64,000 nt of DNA from an uncultured Olsenella sp. (GCA_934660915.1 CAKUIF010000002.1:186001-250000), one strand, 5' to 3'; positions 1-8,292 are shown, counted from the stretch's first letter. Notes: generated from the sequence alone by a model not told the origin. Numbers and translations are program-made.

Positions 1-468
1 GTCGACTTCGATCTTCTTTCCTTTGACGCACCCGGGACCTATACGTACCAGGTACGCGAGGGCGCGGTATGCGCGCCGCTCGCCCAGACTATCGAGCGCG
101 ACGCCACCGTCTACACCGTGACCTATGTTGTGGGCGAGAAGAACGACGGCACCGAGAACGCCCGCGACCTCGAGGTCAAGTCGGTGGTCGTTACGTCTTC
201 GTCTGCGATCGATATGGATGCCGGCGAGGGTGCCGACCAGGGGCTCTCGTTCGTGAACGTCGAGAAGCCCGGCGTGTCCAAGCAGCCCACGGCCCCGAAG
301 GCCCCTGAGGCGCCGAAGGGCGCCGATGCTGCGAAGGGCGCTAGCGCCGCGAAGGTCGGCAAAACCCCGCAGACCGGCGATGTGACCAGCAACGTTCTCT
401 CCGTTGCCGCGGCCACCGTGGGCCTGGCCTTCATGGCGGCAACGCTCCATCGCCGCAGGGAAGACTAG
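1..468 (+). CDS. C-terminal part of a sortase-anchored pilin-like surface protein (partial)
   Basis: The reading frame is open from base 1 and ends at TAG 466-468, so the start lies outside the window. The first ~75 residues resemble the end of an FctA/Spy0128-type isopeptide pilin domain: a GTYTYQVRE strand, then TVYTVTYVV, then a closing LSFVNVEKPG strand. A Pro/Lys/Ala-rich spacer of about 30 residues follows, then a sorting signal: TPQTG (an LPXTG variant), a hydrophobic stretch and an RRRED tail. In this family the Thr-Gly bond is cut by a sortase, and the protein is joined to a pilus or to peptidoglycan. No sortase gene is in view and would be expected further upstream. The fold assignment rests on short motifs only. 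Confidence 0.75.
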   Translation, partial: VDFDLLSFDAPGTYTYQVREGAVCAPLAQTIERDATVYTVTYVVGEKNDGTENARDLEVKSVVVTSSSAIDMDAGEGADQGLSFVNVEKPGVSKQPTAPKAPEAPKGADAAKGASAAKVGKTPQTGDVTSNVLSVAAATVGLAFMAATLHRRRED

Positions 469-492
469 CGGCTAGCTAGACGAACCAAGGCG

Positions 493-535
493 AATCGAGC
501 CGCTTGGCGTTTTTGGCGCTGGCGGCTCGATTTTT
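493..535 (+). terminator. Rho-independent terminator after the pilin-like gene
   Basis: An 11-bp perfect stem (493-503 with 522-532, AATCGAGCCGC) encloses an 18-base loop and runs directly into a T tract at 531-535. It lies 24 bases after the stop of the surface-protein gene. Confidence 0.8.
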
Positions 536-578
536 GTGTCTTTGGGCTGTTGGCGGCACGGGCGGCACTTCTTTGTAG

Positions 579-646
579 CAAAGCGTGCATCGAGTGACAG
601 TTTTCGGCGCTCGAGGGCGCGATTGTGTCGCTGAATGCACGCTTTG
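579..646. repeat. Nested inverted repeat between convergent genes
   Basis: CAAAGCGTGCAT at 579-590 is the exact reverse complement of 635-646. Inside it a second, imperfect pairing (GTGACAG with TGTCGC) and a GCGC pair continue the structure towards the centre. The element begins next to a GCACTTCTTTG motif (565-575) that recurs in this window. It lies between two convergent genes, so it could act as a bidirectional terminator, but there is no T tract. The layout resembles the other intergenic palindromes here. Confidence 0.5.
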
Positions 647-688
647 TCGTGTGCGAGGCTCGTGGGGTGCGGCTCGCCGGCGCCCTTC

Positions 689-1381
689 TTACTTCTTGTG
701 GCGCTGCATGGCGCGTTTGATCGCGGGCGTGAGGTCGTGCTCCTGCGGGGTGGTCGCGCCGTGCGAGAGCGACCAGCGGCGCAGGCCGACCGTCACGGCC
801 ATGAGCACGACGGACGCGACGAACTTGTCGAGCCCGGCCCAAACGACGAGCGCGTAATACGCGGTGCTGCCGGCCAGCGCGCAGACAGCGTAGTAGTTGC
901 TCGGCTTGAAGATCCTCGGCACGTCGCCCAAAAACACGTCGCGCAGCATGCCGCCGCCCACGCCCGTGAGCGTGCCCATGAGAATCGCCGAGACGGGAAG
1001 AAGTGCGTGGACGATCGCCTTGTCGGTTCCGCCGAGCGCAAAGAGGCCGACCGAGATGATATCCACCCATTCCAGCAGGTTGGGGACCTTCTCGAATAGA
1101 CGGCCAAAGAAGAACACGGCGAGCCCGATGACCGCCGTGGCGGGGATTGCGTAGGGGCTGTCGAGCATGTACACGCTGCCGACCTGCATGGCCATGTCGC
1201 GCACAAGTCCGCCGCCCAGGCCGCACAGCATCGAGAGCCCGATGAAGCCGATGGGGTCGAGCTTGCGCTCTTTGGCAACAAGTGCCCCGGAGATTCCGCC
1301 GACGGCGACGGAAGCGAGGTCGAGCCAGGCCGGCAGGCTCATGGCGATTTGGGTGCTTGTTTGGGCGTATAAGGTGAACAT
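689..1381 (-). CDS. TRIC/UPF0126 family membrane protein
   Basis: 230 residues, about seven hydrophobic segments, built as an internal duplication. Each half carries the same glycine-rich signature (LGGGLVRDM in the first, VGGGMLRDV in the second), the hallmark of the UPF0126/YadS family. Bacterial members of this family are structural relatives of trimeric intracellular cation channels, so a role in monovalent cation passage across the inner membrane is likely but inferred. I chose the ATG at 1381 (MFTLYAQ) because GGGAG lies six bases upstream on the minus strand. An in-frame ATG at 1438 would add 19 residues with no clear ribosome site. The C-terminal tail is basic and cytoplasmic. No operon partner is visible. 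Confidence 0.85.
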   Translation of the reverse strand: MFTLYAQTSTQIAMSLPAWLDLASVAVGGISGALVAKERKLDPIGFIGLSMLCGLGGGLVRDMAMQVGSVYMLDSPYAIPATAVIGLAVFFFGRLFEKVPNLLEWVDIISVGLFALGGTDKAIVHALLPVSAILMGTLTGVGGGMLRDVFLGDVPRIFKPSNYYAVCALAGSTAYYALVVWAGLDKFVASVVLMAVTVGLRRWSLSHGATTPQEHDLTPAIKRAMQRHKK

Positions 1382-1496
1382 TGGGCTCCCGGGGCGGCAA
1401 ATGTGCAGAATTCTCAACAATCCTAGCAAGATAATCAAAAAAGAAGTGGCGTCGCGCCGGATCTTCCGTTACAATAACCCCCGCACCACTTCAACT

Positions 1497-1587
1497 GGAG
1501 AGTTGTCCGAGTGGCCGAAGGAGCACGATTGGAAATCGTGTATACGTCTAAAGCGTATCCTGGGTTCAAATCCCAGACTCTCCGCCA
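1497..1587 (+). tRNA. tRNA-Ser (GGA)
   Basis: The 7-bp acceptor stem GGAGAGT/ACTCTCC closes the cloverleaf. The anticodon loop TTGGAAA gives anticodon GGA. A long variable arm is present, as required for tRNA-Ser. CCA is encoded at 1585-1587. A TACAAT box lies just upstream (1470-1475). Confidence 0.97.
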
Positions 1588-1627
1588 GAATCTTTAACGG
1601 GGGCCTACGGGCCCCCGTCGCCCTTAC

Positions 1628-1715
1628 GGAGGGGTGGCAGAGTGGTTGAATGCGGCGGTCTCGAAAACCGTTTACCCTTCGGGGTACGAGGGTTCGAATC
1701 CCTCCTCCTCCGCCA
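1628..1715 (+). tRNA. tRNA-Ser (CGA)
   Basis: Acceptor stem GGAGGGG/CTCCTCC (one G-U pair). The anticodon loop CTCGAAA gives CGA. Long variable arm, TTCGAAT T loop, encoded CCA. It lies 40 bases after tRNA-Ser(GGA), so the two are probably co-transcribed. Confidence 0.97.
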
Positions 1716-1725
1716 TTGATTGAAC

Positions 1726-1759
1726 AGCCTCGACGTTTGCGTCGGGGCTTTCTTTTTTT
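1726..1759 (+). terminator. Rho-independent terminator of the tRNA-Ser pair
   Basis: Stem AGCCTCGACG/CGTCGGGGCT (10 bp, two G-U pairs), a TTTG loop and a T-rich tail at 1750-1759. Confidence 0.9.
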
Positions 1760-1862
1760 CTTCGCCGTTGGTAGACGTGACGACCGCCCTAAAACCTGCG
1801 GGTTCTGGTCGATTTAAGGCCTGTGGGGTATCCTCTCCTTAACCTCTGTGGATAGGAGAAAC

Positions 1863-3266
1863 ATGTCTAACGATGCCAACCTCAGCGGATTCCAGAAGGA
1901 CCGCTACTTTGGACGTGCGTGGGCCATGCTCACTCAAGAGAAGGGCTGGTGGAAGCCGATCCTGCTCTGTGCGCTCGGCGCCCTTGTGCCCATCGTCGGC
2001 CCGCTCGCCGTGCTCGGCTACGGCCTCGAGTGGTCCCGTCGCGTCGCGTGGGGCTCTACCGAGGGCCCTTCTCACCAAGTAAAGATCGGTGGGCTCATCA
2101 AGTCCGGCTGGCGCGGCTTTGTGGTCGTCGCCGGCTGGAGCATCGTCGCCGTCATCGTGGGCTCTATTCTCGAGAACCTCCCGTTGATCGGCGATTTCCT
2201 GGGCAGCGTCTGGGGGATTTTCACGCTCTTCCTCGGCGTGGTCTTCGTTGTCGCCGCAGTTCGCGCAACGATTTACCAGAACTTCAAGGCCGGCTATAGG
2301 GCAAAGACCCTGTGGCAGATGGTCTCGCGCGACCCGTGGGGACTCTTGAGGATCTTCGTCATCAAGCTCGTCCCCACGCTGATTGTGGGCGTCGTAGGCT
2401 TTTTGATGTTCGTGCCCGCCATGTTCGGCTCGCTCGGGTTCATTGCCGAGCTCGTCGATTACGTGGACAGCTACTACTATTACATGACCGACGCCGAGGC
2501 GGTGCGCCTCGCGCTCGAGGTCGTGGGATTCTTTGTTGAGCAGTTCGCCCCCGCTTTCTTTGTGACGCTGGTGGTCTCCCTTGCTGCCAGCGCCTTCGTG
2601 AACCTGCTGGTTGACTGCAGCGTCGGCCTGTGGCTGCGCCAGTTCGATGTTCCCGCCTGGGGCAAGGACGAGGACCCGCTGCCCGAGACGAGCGTCGCAG
2701 AGGTCGCAGCGCCCGAGCTTCCCGCGAGCCCGACGCCTGAGCCTCCCGCGCCCGCGGCGCCCGTGGCTCCGGTGGCGCCCGTGAGTCCCTCGCCTGAGCC
2801 GACGGCACCCGTTGTTCCCGTGGCACCCGTCGCTTCCGCTCCCGTTGCGGGCGAGCCGGCTGCTGCCGAGACCGTTCCTGCAGCAGGCGAGCCCGCGCCT
2901 GTTTCCGCCGATGCCAAGAAGACCTGCGCCGCTTGCGGCTCCGAGCTGCCCGAGAACGCGAAGTTCTGCATCGAGTGCGGCGCCCCGGTGGCCGCTCCCC
3001 AGGCTGAGGTGGCGCCTGAGCCTGCAGCCGAGCCCGAAGTCCCCGCTGAGGATGTCGCCGCTTCTGTTCCCTTGCCCGATGAGCCGCCGGTGCCTGGCGA
3101 CGAGGGCGAGAAGGACGACGAAGCTGCCGACGACGACTCGGACGTCATCATGGTGACGCCCATTGCGGTAGCCCCCGTCGACGTTCTTTCGCAGAATCGC
3201 GAAGATATGCAGCAGCAGTCTGCAGATATGCAATCTGAGCCAACGGAGACCGGCGAAGAGCAGTAG
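1863..3266 (+). CDS. DUF4013-like membrane protein with a C-terminal zinc ribbon
   Basis: 467 residues. The first ~265 form a multi-pass membrane domain whose opening (a repeated aromatic/Gly pattern, then YGLEWSRRVAWG) resembles the DUF4013 family, whose function is unknown. Next comes a long Pro/Ala/Glu linker. A zinc-ribbon knuckle sits in the cytoplasmic tail: C355-x2-C358 and C369-x2-C372, the CIECG type. A second acidic tail closes the protein. The start is ATG 1863 behind AGGAG (1853-1857); an in-frame ATG at 1848 lacks a ribosome site. The gene stands alone between the tRNA terminator and the rpsF block. The same combination of zinc ribbon, low-complexity linker and membrane segment appears in the gene at 15694. 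Function unknown. Confidence 0.8.
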   Translation: MSNDANLSGFQKDRYFGRAWAMLTQEKGWWKPILLCALGALVPIVGPLAVLGYGLEWSRRVAWGSTEGPSHQVKIGGLIKSGWRGFVVVAGWSIVAVIVGSILENLPLIGDFLGSVWGIFTLFLGVVFVVAAVRATIYQNFKAGYRAKTLWQMVSRDPWGLLRIFVIKLVPTLIVGVVGFLMFVPAMFGSLGFIAELVDYVDSYYYYMTDAEAVRLALEVVGFFVEQFAPAFFVTLVVSLAASAFVNLLVDCSVGLWLRQFDVPAWGKDEDPLPETSVAEVAAPELPASPTPEPPAPAAPVAPVAPVSPSPEPTAPVVPVAPVASAPVAGEPAAAETVPAAGEPAPVSADAKKTCAACGSELPENAKFCIECGAPVAAPQAEVAPEPAAEPEVPAEDVAASVPLPDEPPVPGDEGEKDDEAADDDSDVIMVTPIAVAPVDVLSQNREDMQQQSADMQSEPTETGEEQ

Positions 3267-3291
3267 TTCGTGGAGAAACAATGATATAAAC

Positions 3292-3333
3292 CCAAGGGCC
3301 CCGCAGCCGCCGATATGGCTGCGGGGCCCTTGG
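3292..3333. terminator. Perfect 17-bp hairpin after the zinc-ribbon gene
   Basis: Positions 3292-3308 are the exact reverse complement of 3317-3333, with an 8-base loop. The stem is very GC-rich but no T tract follows on either strand. It is probably a transcription barrier or mRNA 3' end rather than a standard intrinsic terminator. The rest of the gap up to rpsF (to 3581) holds no gene. Confidence 0.55.
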
Positions 3334-3529
3334 CCTGCAAAGACGCAAAACAGCCGTTAGCCTGCGGAAAGTTATCCGCCAGCATTCCGAAAGAACCCTC
3401 TGATAGGCTCATTTGGTAATGAAAAAGCGTGGGCTGTGGAGGGTCGAGCTAAGGAAATGTGGCGCAGTAGCAGGTTCTTTGCGGAAAAAGACCTGGTATG
3501 TGTTAACATTCACCGTCGGACCTTTCCTG

Positions 3530-3556
3530 CTCCGGGTGCACCTTCACTTCCCGGAG
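3530..3556 (+). promoter_or_regulatory. Possible S6:S18 leader hairpin upstream of rpsF
   Basis: CTCCGGG (3530-3536) pairs with CCCGGAG (3550-3556) in the 5' leader, 25 bases before the rpsF start. In many bacteria the S6:S18 complex binds a leader hairpin containing a CCG element and represses its own operon. Position and CCG content fit that model. The bulge geometry cannot be confirmed by eye. Confidence 0.35.
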
Positions 3557-3581
3557 CCATCAGCCCAGAGGAGGTGACCAC

Positions 3582-3875
3582 ATGAAGGCTTATGAACTGC
3601 TGTATTTTGTCGATCCCGCGACCAACGAGGAGCAGCGCGCCGGCGCTATGAAGCGCATCGAGGTTGCTGTTACCACCGACGGCGGCACCATCGACAGTGT
3701 CGAGGACTGGGGCAAGCGCAAGCTCGCCTTTGAGATCGACAAGCTCACCGAGGGTGACTACACCCTTATCAACTTCCACGCAGACCCCACGCAGATCGCC
3801 GAGCTCGACCGAGTTCTGCGCATCAACGACGCTGTCAAGCGCCACATGATCGTGCGCCGCGAGGACAGGGACTAA
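3582..3875 (+). CDS. rpsF: 30S ribosomal protein S6
   Basis: 97 residues, the usual length. It opens with MKAYELLYFVDP and ends in the conserved region around VLRINDAVKRHMIVR. S6 binds S18 and the central domain of 16S rRNA in the small subunit. The start is ATG 3582 behind GAGGAGGTGA. It is the first gene of the rpsF-ssb-rpsR block, with ssb 46 bases downstream. A short GC hairpin (3886-3901) lies in that gap. The order rpsF-ssb-rpsR-rplI-dnaB is classic for actinobacteria near the replication origin. Confidence 0.97.
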   Translation: MKAYELLYFVDPATNEEQRAGAMKRIEVAVTTDGGTIDSVEDWGKRKLAFEIDKLTEGDYTLINFHADPTQIAELDRVLRINDAVKRHMIVRREDRD

Positions 3876-3921
3876 GCATGGAGGCGCAGGCCGAGGCCTG
3901 CACAGAGAGGGAGTGAGTTAG

Positions 3922-4422
3922 ATGAGCATCAACAAGGTGATGATCACGGGCAACCTCACGAGGGACCCCGAGCTCCGCGCGACGGGCAGCGGCACGCAGA
4001 TCCTGCACTTCGGGGTCGCCGTCAACGACCGTCGTCGCAACCAGCAGTCCGGTGAGTGGGAGGATTATCCCAACTTCGTCGACTGCGTGGTCTTCGGCGC
4101 CCGCGCCGAACCTCTCTCTCGTTTCCTCACCAAGGGCTCGAAGGTCGCCATCGAAGGCAAGCTTCGCTACAGCTCTTGGGAGGCCAAGGAGGGCGGCCGC
4201 CGCAGCAAGCTCGAGGTCGTCGTCGACGACCTGGACTTCCTCTCCCAGAGGGGCGGCCAGCAGCAGGGCCAGGGCTATCAGGCCCCCGCTCCGCAGCAGT
4301 ACGCCCAGGTCAACCAGGGCTATCAGGCCTCGGCTCCCGCGTATGCGGCGCCTACGCCCGCTGCCCGTCCCGTCCAGACCCCGCCCCCGGCGGACGTCTA
4401 CGACGAGGACATCCCGTTCTAA
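3922..4422 (+). CDS. ssb: Single-stranded DNA-binding protein
   Basis: 166 residues. N-terminal OB fold (about residues 1-110) with the start MSINKVMITGNLTRDPELR and the core around NFVDCVVFGARAE. A Gln/Gly/Ala/Pro-rich flexible linker follows. The C-terminal acidic tip DEDIPF is the docking peptide for replication and repair proteins. It coats single-stranded DNA during replication. The start is ATG 3922. Its place between the two ribosomal genes is conserved. A GGCGGCC/GGCCGCC hairpin (4428-4444) follows, before rpsR. Confidence 0.97.
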   Translation: MSINKVMITGNLTRDPELRATGSGTQILHFGVAVNDRRRNQQSGEWEDYPNFVDCVVFGARAEPLSRFLTKGSKVAIEGKLRYSSWEAKEGGRRSKLEVVVDDLDFLSQRGGQQQGQGYQAPAPQQYAQVNQGYQASAPAYAAPTPAARPVQTPPPADVYDEDIPF

Positions 4423-4464
4423 ACACCGGCGGCCACCGGCCGCCATACGAAAGGCAACATAGAC

Positions 4465-4737
4465 ATGGCTCAGCAGAAGCAAGATTATTCGCGCCAGCCG
4501 CGTCGCAAGTTCTGCCAGTTCTGCAAGGAGGAGACTGCGTTCATCGATTACAAGGACACGCAGCTTCTTCGTAAGTACATGACCGACCGCGGCAAGATCA
4601 AGCCGCGCCGCGTCACTGGCGCTTGCACGCAGCACCAGAGGGACATCGCCAACGCGATCAAGCGCGCTCGCGAGATGGCCCTTCTGCCCTACACCGTTCC
4701 CGTGGTCTCCAGCCGCGGCGGCCGTAGCCGCGGTTAG
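4465..4737 (+). CDS. rpsR: 30S ribosomal protein S18, zinc-binding type
   Basis: 90 residues. It carries the S18 core (FIDYKDTQLLRKYMTDRGKI, then RRVTGACTQHQRDIANAIKRAR). It has a CQFC pair near residues 15-18 plus a later Cys and His (GACTQHQ), the pattern of zinc-containing C+ S18 proteins; many zinc-starved bacteria have a Cys-free copy as backup. No second copy is in this window. It forms the S6:S18 heterodimer with the rpsF product. The ATG follows AAAGGCAACATAGAC, a modest ribosome site. Confidence 0.96.
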   Translation: MAQQKQDYSRQPRRKFCQFCKEETAFIDYKDTQLLRKYMTDRGKIKPRRVTGACTQHQRDIANAIKRAREMALLPYTVPVVSSRGGRSRG

Positions 4738-4772
4738 TGACCGGAACCGCTTCGAGAAAGGGCGTTTAAGCT

Positions 4773-5831
4773 GTGGGTTATTCGCATGACGACGGGCAAC
4801 CTCCCATACCTGAGGGGATGCACGGGGTAGGCGGACCGCAGCAGGAGTGCGACCTCGTCGTTTGGAGCGACCGCCAAGATGGCGATCCAAAGAAGGCGTC
4901 GGTTGTTATTCCGCTCGTCCTTTGCGTTGCAGGGGCTCTCTCGGCGGCAATCGCGCCGCCGATGGCCTGCCTGCTCATGGGCTTCGGAGCCTTATGCGCA
5001 GGCGCCGGCAGGGGTTTGGGCGCACAAGCCCTCATCGCTGCCGGGACGCTCGTGCTTTGCGGCGTCGGCGGCGCCTACTTTGGCGTCGACTCGGTGCCGA
5101 ACGCGCTGATCGTCGGCGTTTTCTCGCTTGCATCGGCCTTTGCGGTCGAGAAGGGCAAGATGCGCCCGGGGGTCGCGTGCGTTATCGTCGCGCTTGCCGC
5201 GGCAGCCCAAATCGGGGTTGCCATTGTAGCCGCGAAGATGGCGAACACGAGCGTAGGCGACTCGTTTATCGGGGTGCTTGCGGCAAACCCGCAGCTCCTC
5301 GAGTCCGCCGGCCTCGACGCCGACGTGCGCTCGCTCGTTGAGTGGGCGGTCCGGACCTTCTGGCCCGCCGCGTTCTCGACGACCGCGCTGATCGAGTTCC
5401 TCTGCGCGTATGCGGGTTGCGGGCTCGCCGCCCGCCGCCTGCGCGACCGCAAGGTCGAGTGGCCGGATTTCGGTCTCTACGACCTGCCGCTTTGGGTCGT
5501 GGCGGTCTTCGTCGCGTCCCTTGCCGGCTGCGCCGCCTGGTATACCCACCAGGAAGCCACCGGCAACGCGCTTCTCATGGTCTCGGGCAATGTCCTTTTG
5601 ACCGTGCGTTACGCGTTGGCGGCCCAAGGCCTCGCGGTCCTCGCGTGGCAGGCGCGGAACCGAAGGGTTCCGACGCTTACCGCCGTGGTCGTGATCCTGG
5701 TGGCCATGTATCTCGAGGCGCAGTTCATCGTAATGAGCGTCGTGGGACTCTTGGACATCTGGGGCAACTTCCGCCACCTTCCCCGTGGCGAGGAGGAGCA
5801 ACCGGTCCAAGGCGAACCGAAGCAAGATTAA
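4773..5831 (+). CDS. DUF2232-like multi-pass membrane protein
   Basis: 352 residues. A ~45-residue soluble N-terminus is followed by eight or so hydrophobic helices and a short charged tail. Placement between rpsR and rplI matches the YybS/DUF2232 membrane proteins found next to rplI in Gram-positive bacteria. The helix pattern agrees, though I see no decisive motif. The start is GTG 4773, with GAGAAAGG about 12 bases upstream; the spacing is long, so ATG 4818 (MHGVGG) is an alternative. It is co-directional with the ribosomal genes and 35 bases from rplI, so likely in the same transcript. Function unknown. Confidence 0.7.
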   Translation: MGYSHDDGQPPIPEGMHGVGGPQQECDLVVWSDRQDGDPKKASVVIPLVLCVAGALSAAIAPPMACLLMGFGALCAGAGRGLGAQALIAAGTLVLCGVGGAYFGVDSVPNALIVGVFSLASAFAVEKGKMRPGVACVIVALAAAAQIGVAIVAAKMANTSVGDSFIGVLAANPQLLESAGLDADVRSLVEWAVRTFWPAAFSTTALIEFLCAYAGCGLAARRLRDRKVEWPDFGLYDLPLWVVAVFVASLAGCAAWYTHQEATGNALLMVSGNVLLTVRYALAAQGLAVLAWQARNRRVPTLTAVVVILVAMYLEAQFIVMSVVGLLDIWGNFRHLPRGEEEQPVQGEPKQD

Positions 5832-5866
5832 GGGTCGGCGCAAGCCGACCGACGAAGGAGTATCCC

Positions 5867-6397
5867 ATGAAAGTCATCCTCCTTGAGGAGCTTCGGGGTA
5901 AGGGCGGCGAGGGCGACATCGTAGAGGTCGCTCAGGGCTTCGCGGAGAACTTCCTGTTCCCCAACCAGAAGGCCCAGCCCGCCACCCCGGGCAACATCAA
6001 GCAGCTCGAGCAGCGCCGTCGCAACATCGAGAAGCGCGAGGCCGAGCGTATTGCCACCGCGGAGGCCATGAAGGCCGCCATCGATGGCAAGTCCGTCACC
6101 GTTGACGCCAAGATCGGCGAGGAGGGCCAGCTCTTCGGCTCCGTCACCGCCGCCATGGTCGCCGACGCGATCGAGGCTCAGCTTGGCACCGTCGTCGACC
6201 GCAAGCGCGTCGGCCGCGGCAACGCCATCAAGAGCGTCGGCGCCCACACCGTGCCGGTCAACTTCTACCGCGACATCACCGCTGAGGTTACCGTCCTCGT
6301 CGGCGTCACGGCTGAGGCTGTGGCTGAGGAGGCCGCTGAGGAGGCCGAGACCGAGCAGGTCGAGGCTGCCGAGGAGACCGCCGAGGTCGCCGAGTAG
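5867..6397 (+). CDS. rplI: 50S ribosomal protein L9 with an acidic C-terminal extension
   Basis: 176 residues against the usual ~148-150. The N-terminal domain (MKVILLEELRGKGGEGDIV, then GFAENFLFP) and the C-terminal domain (TAAMVADAIEAQ, then AHTVPVNFYRDITAEVTV) are intact. The last ~27 residues are an added Glu/Ala-rich tail. L9 binds 23S rRNA at the base of the L1 stalk and helps maintain reading frame. The start is ATG 5867 behind GAAGGAG (5853-5859). It ends the ribosomal block, followed by a terminator at 6501. Confidence 0.96.
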   Translation: MKVILLEELRGKGGEGDIVEVAQGFAENFLFPNQKAQPATPGNIKQLEQRRRNIEKREAERIATAEAMKAAIDGKSVTVDAKIGEEGQLFGSVTAAMVADAIEAQLGTVVDRKRVGRGNAIKSVGAHTVPVNFYRDITAEVTVLVGVTAEAVAEEAAEEAETEQVEAAEETAEVAE

Positions 6398-6438
6398 TCA
6401 CTGTTTTCGCGTCCCGTCTTTTAGCTGGGGTTTTCTAC

Positions 6439-6615
6439 AAAACCCGCAGGTAGACGGGTGGCTTACAAACAGCAGACCAGCGCGCGCAACCAGCGCAAAT
6501 GCCCCTGGGTACCACATGAGGTGCCCGGGGGTTTCTTTTTGCAAAAACAGAAATAAGCCTTCTACCTGCGGTTTTAGGGTACTTACAAAGAAGTGCTCGA
6601 AGCCCTTCTTTGTAA
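6439..6615. repeat. Two inverted repeats in the rplI-dnaB gap
   Basis: An outer pair, AAAACCCGCAGGTAGA (6439-6454) and TCTACCTGCGGTTTT (6561-6575), differs by a single base indel and encloses the rplI terminator. Next to it TTACAAAGAAG (6583-6593) is the exact reverse complement of 6605-6615. The remaining ~260 bases to dnaB are AT-richer than the genes and contain a TAGAAT box (6844-6849). No convincing gene is present. Confidence 0.55.
6501..6540 (+). terminator. Rho-independent terminator after rplI
   Basis: The stem GCCCCTGGGTACC with GGTGCCCGGGGGT (13 positions with a few wobble or mismatched pairs) is followed by TTTCTTTTT. Confidence 0.8.
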
Positions 6616-6880
6616 AAGGCCCTTTGAACTGGGCTTATGTCGAATGTTGATAACTTGTCGAAAACTATCGCTTTGTAAAGCGCGCCCGATTGTTGAAAAC
6701 GTTGAAAAGTCAAATAAGACCCGCTCAAACCCTCGAGTGTGTGTTGAAACTTCGGCATGCCCTCGATGGTTCTTTGGCACGAGGGCCGTTCTGGAGAATC
6801 CCGACCCGTTTGTCGGCGCCGATTCAGCTTCGTCGGCCGCTCGGTAGAATAAGGGGCACGCAATCGACGAAAGGCATACG

Positions 6881-8269
6881 GTGGCTGACGACTACGGGAT
6901 CAACCCGACGAAGATGACGATGGAGGAGGGGCGCGACATGCCCCAGGACCTCGAGGCGGAGTCCTCGGTCCTCTCGGCCATGATGATCAGCGCCGAGGCG
7001 CTCCAGGAGTGCCTGATCGGCCTTACGCCGGACGATTTCTTCCACCCGTCAAACCGCATCGTCTTTATGGCCATGCGCGAGATGTTTGACAAGAACCTCC
7101 CCATCGATGCCATCAGCCTGGCCGACCAGCTGCGCACCCAAGGCGACCTCGACCGCATCGGCGGCCGCTCCTTCCTTCTTGGCCTCGGCAACAATTCGCT
7201 GGCCCTCGTTGGCTGGCGCCGCCACATCGAGATGCTCCACCGCGACACCACCCTGCGCAAGATGATCCAGGCCTCCGCCCAGATCTCTGCGCTCGCCTTC
7301 GATGCCCCCGAGGACACCAAGGAGGTCGTTGACAGGGCCGAGAAGCTCCTACTGGACGTTACCAACCGAGACGTGCGCCAAAGCGAGCAGACGCTTGAGG
7401 AGATCATGGGCGAGCTCTACGAGGAGCTCGAGGAGCAGTCGATGTCGGGGGAGAAGACCCTCGGCGTCCAGACCGGCTTCCCGAAGATCGACGAGTGCTT
7501 GCTCGGCCTACGCCCCGGACAGATGATCGTCCTCGGCGCGCGACCCGGCGTCGGCAAGACCTCCTTTGCACTCAACCTCGCCACTAACGCCGCCTACCAC
7601 GGCGCGTCGGTCGCGTTCTTCTCGCTCGAGATGTCGAAGGCAGAGATCGCGCAGCGCCTCTTGGCGGCAGAGGCGCGCATCGGCCTGCAGGAGATTCGCT
7701 CCGCGCGCATCCGCGACGACCAGTGGCCGCAGATCCTCGAGGCCGTGAATCAGCTGAGCCAGCTGGACATCGTCATCGACGACACCCCGGGCACCACCGT
7801 GACCGAGGTGAGGGCCAAGGCCCGTCGCATGCTGCGCGGAAAGAAGCTCGGCGTCGTGATCCTCGACTACCTGCAGCTCGTCTCGCCGCCGCAAGGCGGG
7901 CACCGCGCCGACTCGCGCGCCACCGAGGTCGGCGAGATGTCGCGTGGCATCAAGATCATGGCTAAGGACCTCGAGGTTCCCGTTATCGCGCTTTCGCAGC
8001 TCAACCGTACCGTCGAGAACCGCACCGGCAAGCGCCCGCAGCTTTCCGACCTGCGTGAGTCCGGCTCCATCGAGCAGGACGCCGACATCGTCTGCTTCCT
8101 CGACCGTTCCATGAACGAGGACGAGGCGGCCCGCGAGGACCGCCCCGCCGTCGGCGAGACGACCTTCATCATCGCCAAGAACCGCTCCGGCTCGCTGGCC
8201 GACGTCCCCCTGACCTTCCTCGCGAGCTCCACCAAGTTCGTGGAGATCGACAACCGCTACGACGACTAA
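6881..8269 (+). CDS. dnaB: Replicative DNA helicase DnaB
   Basis: 462 residues, normal length and without an intein. The N-terminal domain carries PQDLEAESSVLSAMM. The RecA-like C-terminal domain carries Walker A GARPGVGKTS, the FFSLEMSKAEIAQRL motif, Walker B VVILDYLQL and SQLNRTVENR, then SIEQDADIVCFLDR. It unwinds the chromosomal fork as a hexamer and loads primase. The start is GTG 6881 with AAAGG seven bases upstream; a TAGAAT -10-like box lies at 6844. It follows the rpsF-rplI block behind a terminator, so it has its own transcript. Its 3' side is occupied by a repeat array. Confidence 0.97.
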   Translation: MADDYGINPTKMTMEEGRDMPQDLEAESSVLSAMMISAEALQECLIGLTPDDFFHPSNRIVFMAMREMFDKNLPIDAISLADQLRTQGDLDRIGGRSFLLGLGNNSLALVGWRRHIEMLHRDTTLRKMIQASAQISALAFDAPEDTKEVVDRAEKLLLDVTNRDVRQSEQTLEEIMGELYEELEEQSMSGEKTLGVQTGFPKIDECLLGLRPGQMIVLGARPGVGKTSFALNLATNAAYHGASVAFFSLEMSKAEIAQRLLAAEARIGLQEIRSARIRDDQWPQILEAVNQLSQLDIVIDDTPGTTVTEVRAKARRMLRGKKLGVVILDYLQLVSPPQGGHRADSRATEVGEMSRGIKIMAKDLEVPVIALSQLNRTVENRTGKRPQLSDLRESGSIEQDADIVCFLDRSMNEDEAAREDRPAVGETTFIIAKNRSGSLADVPLTFLASSTKFVEIDNRYDD

Positions 8270-8292
8270 CCCGCCGGATCAGCCTGCCGGTC

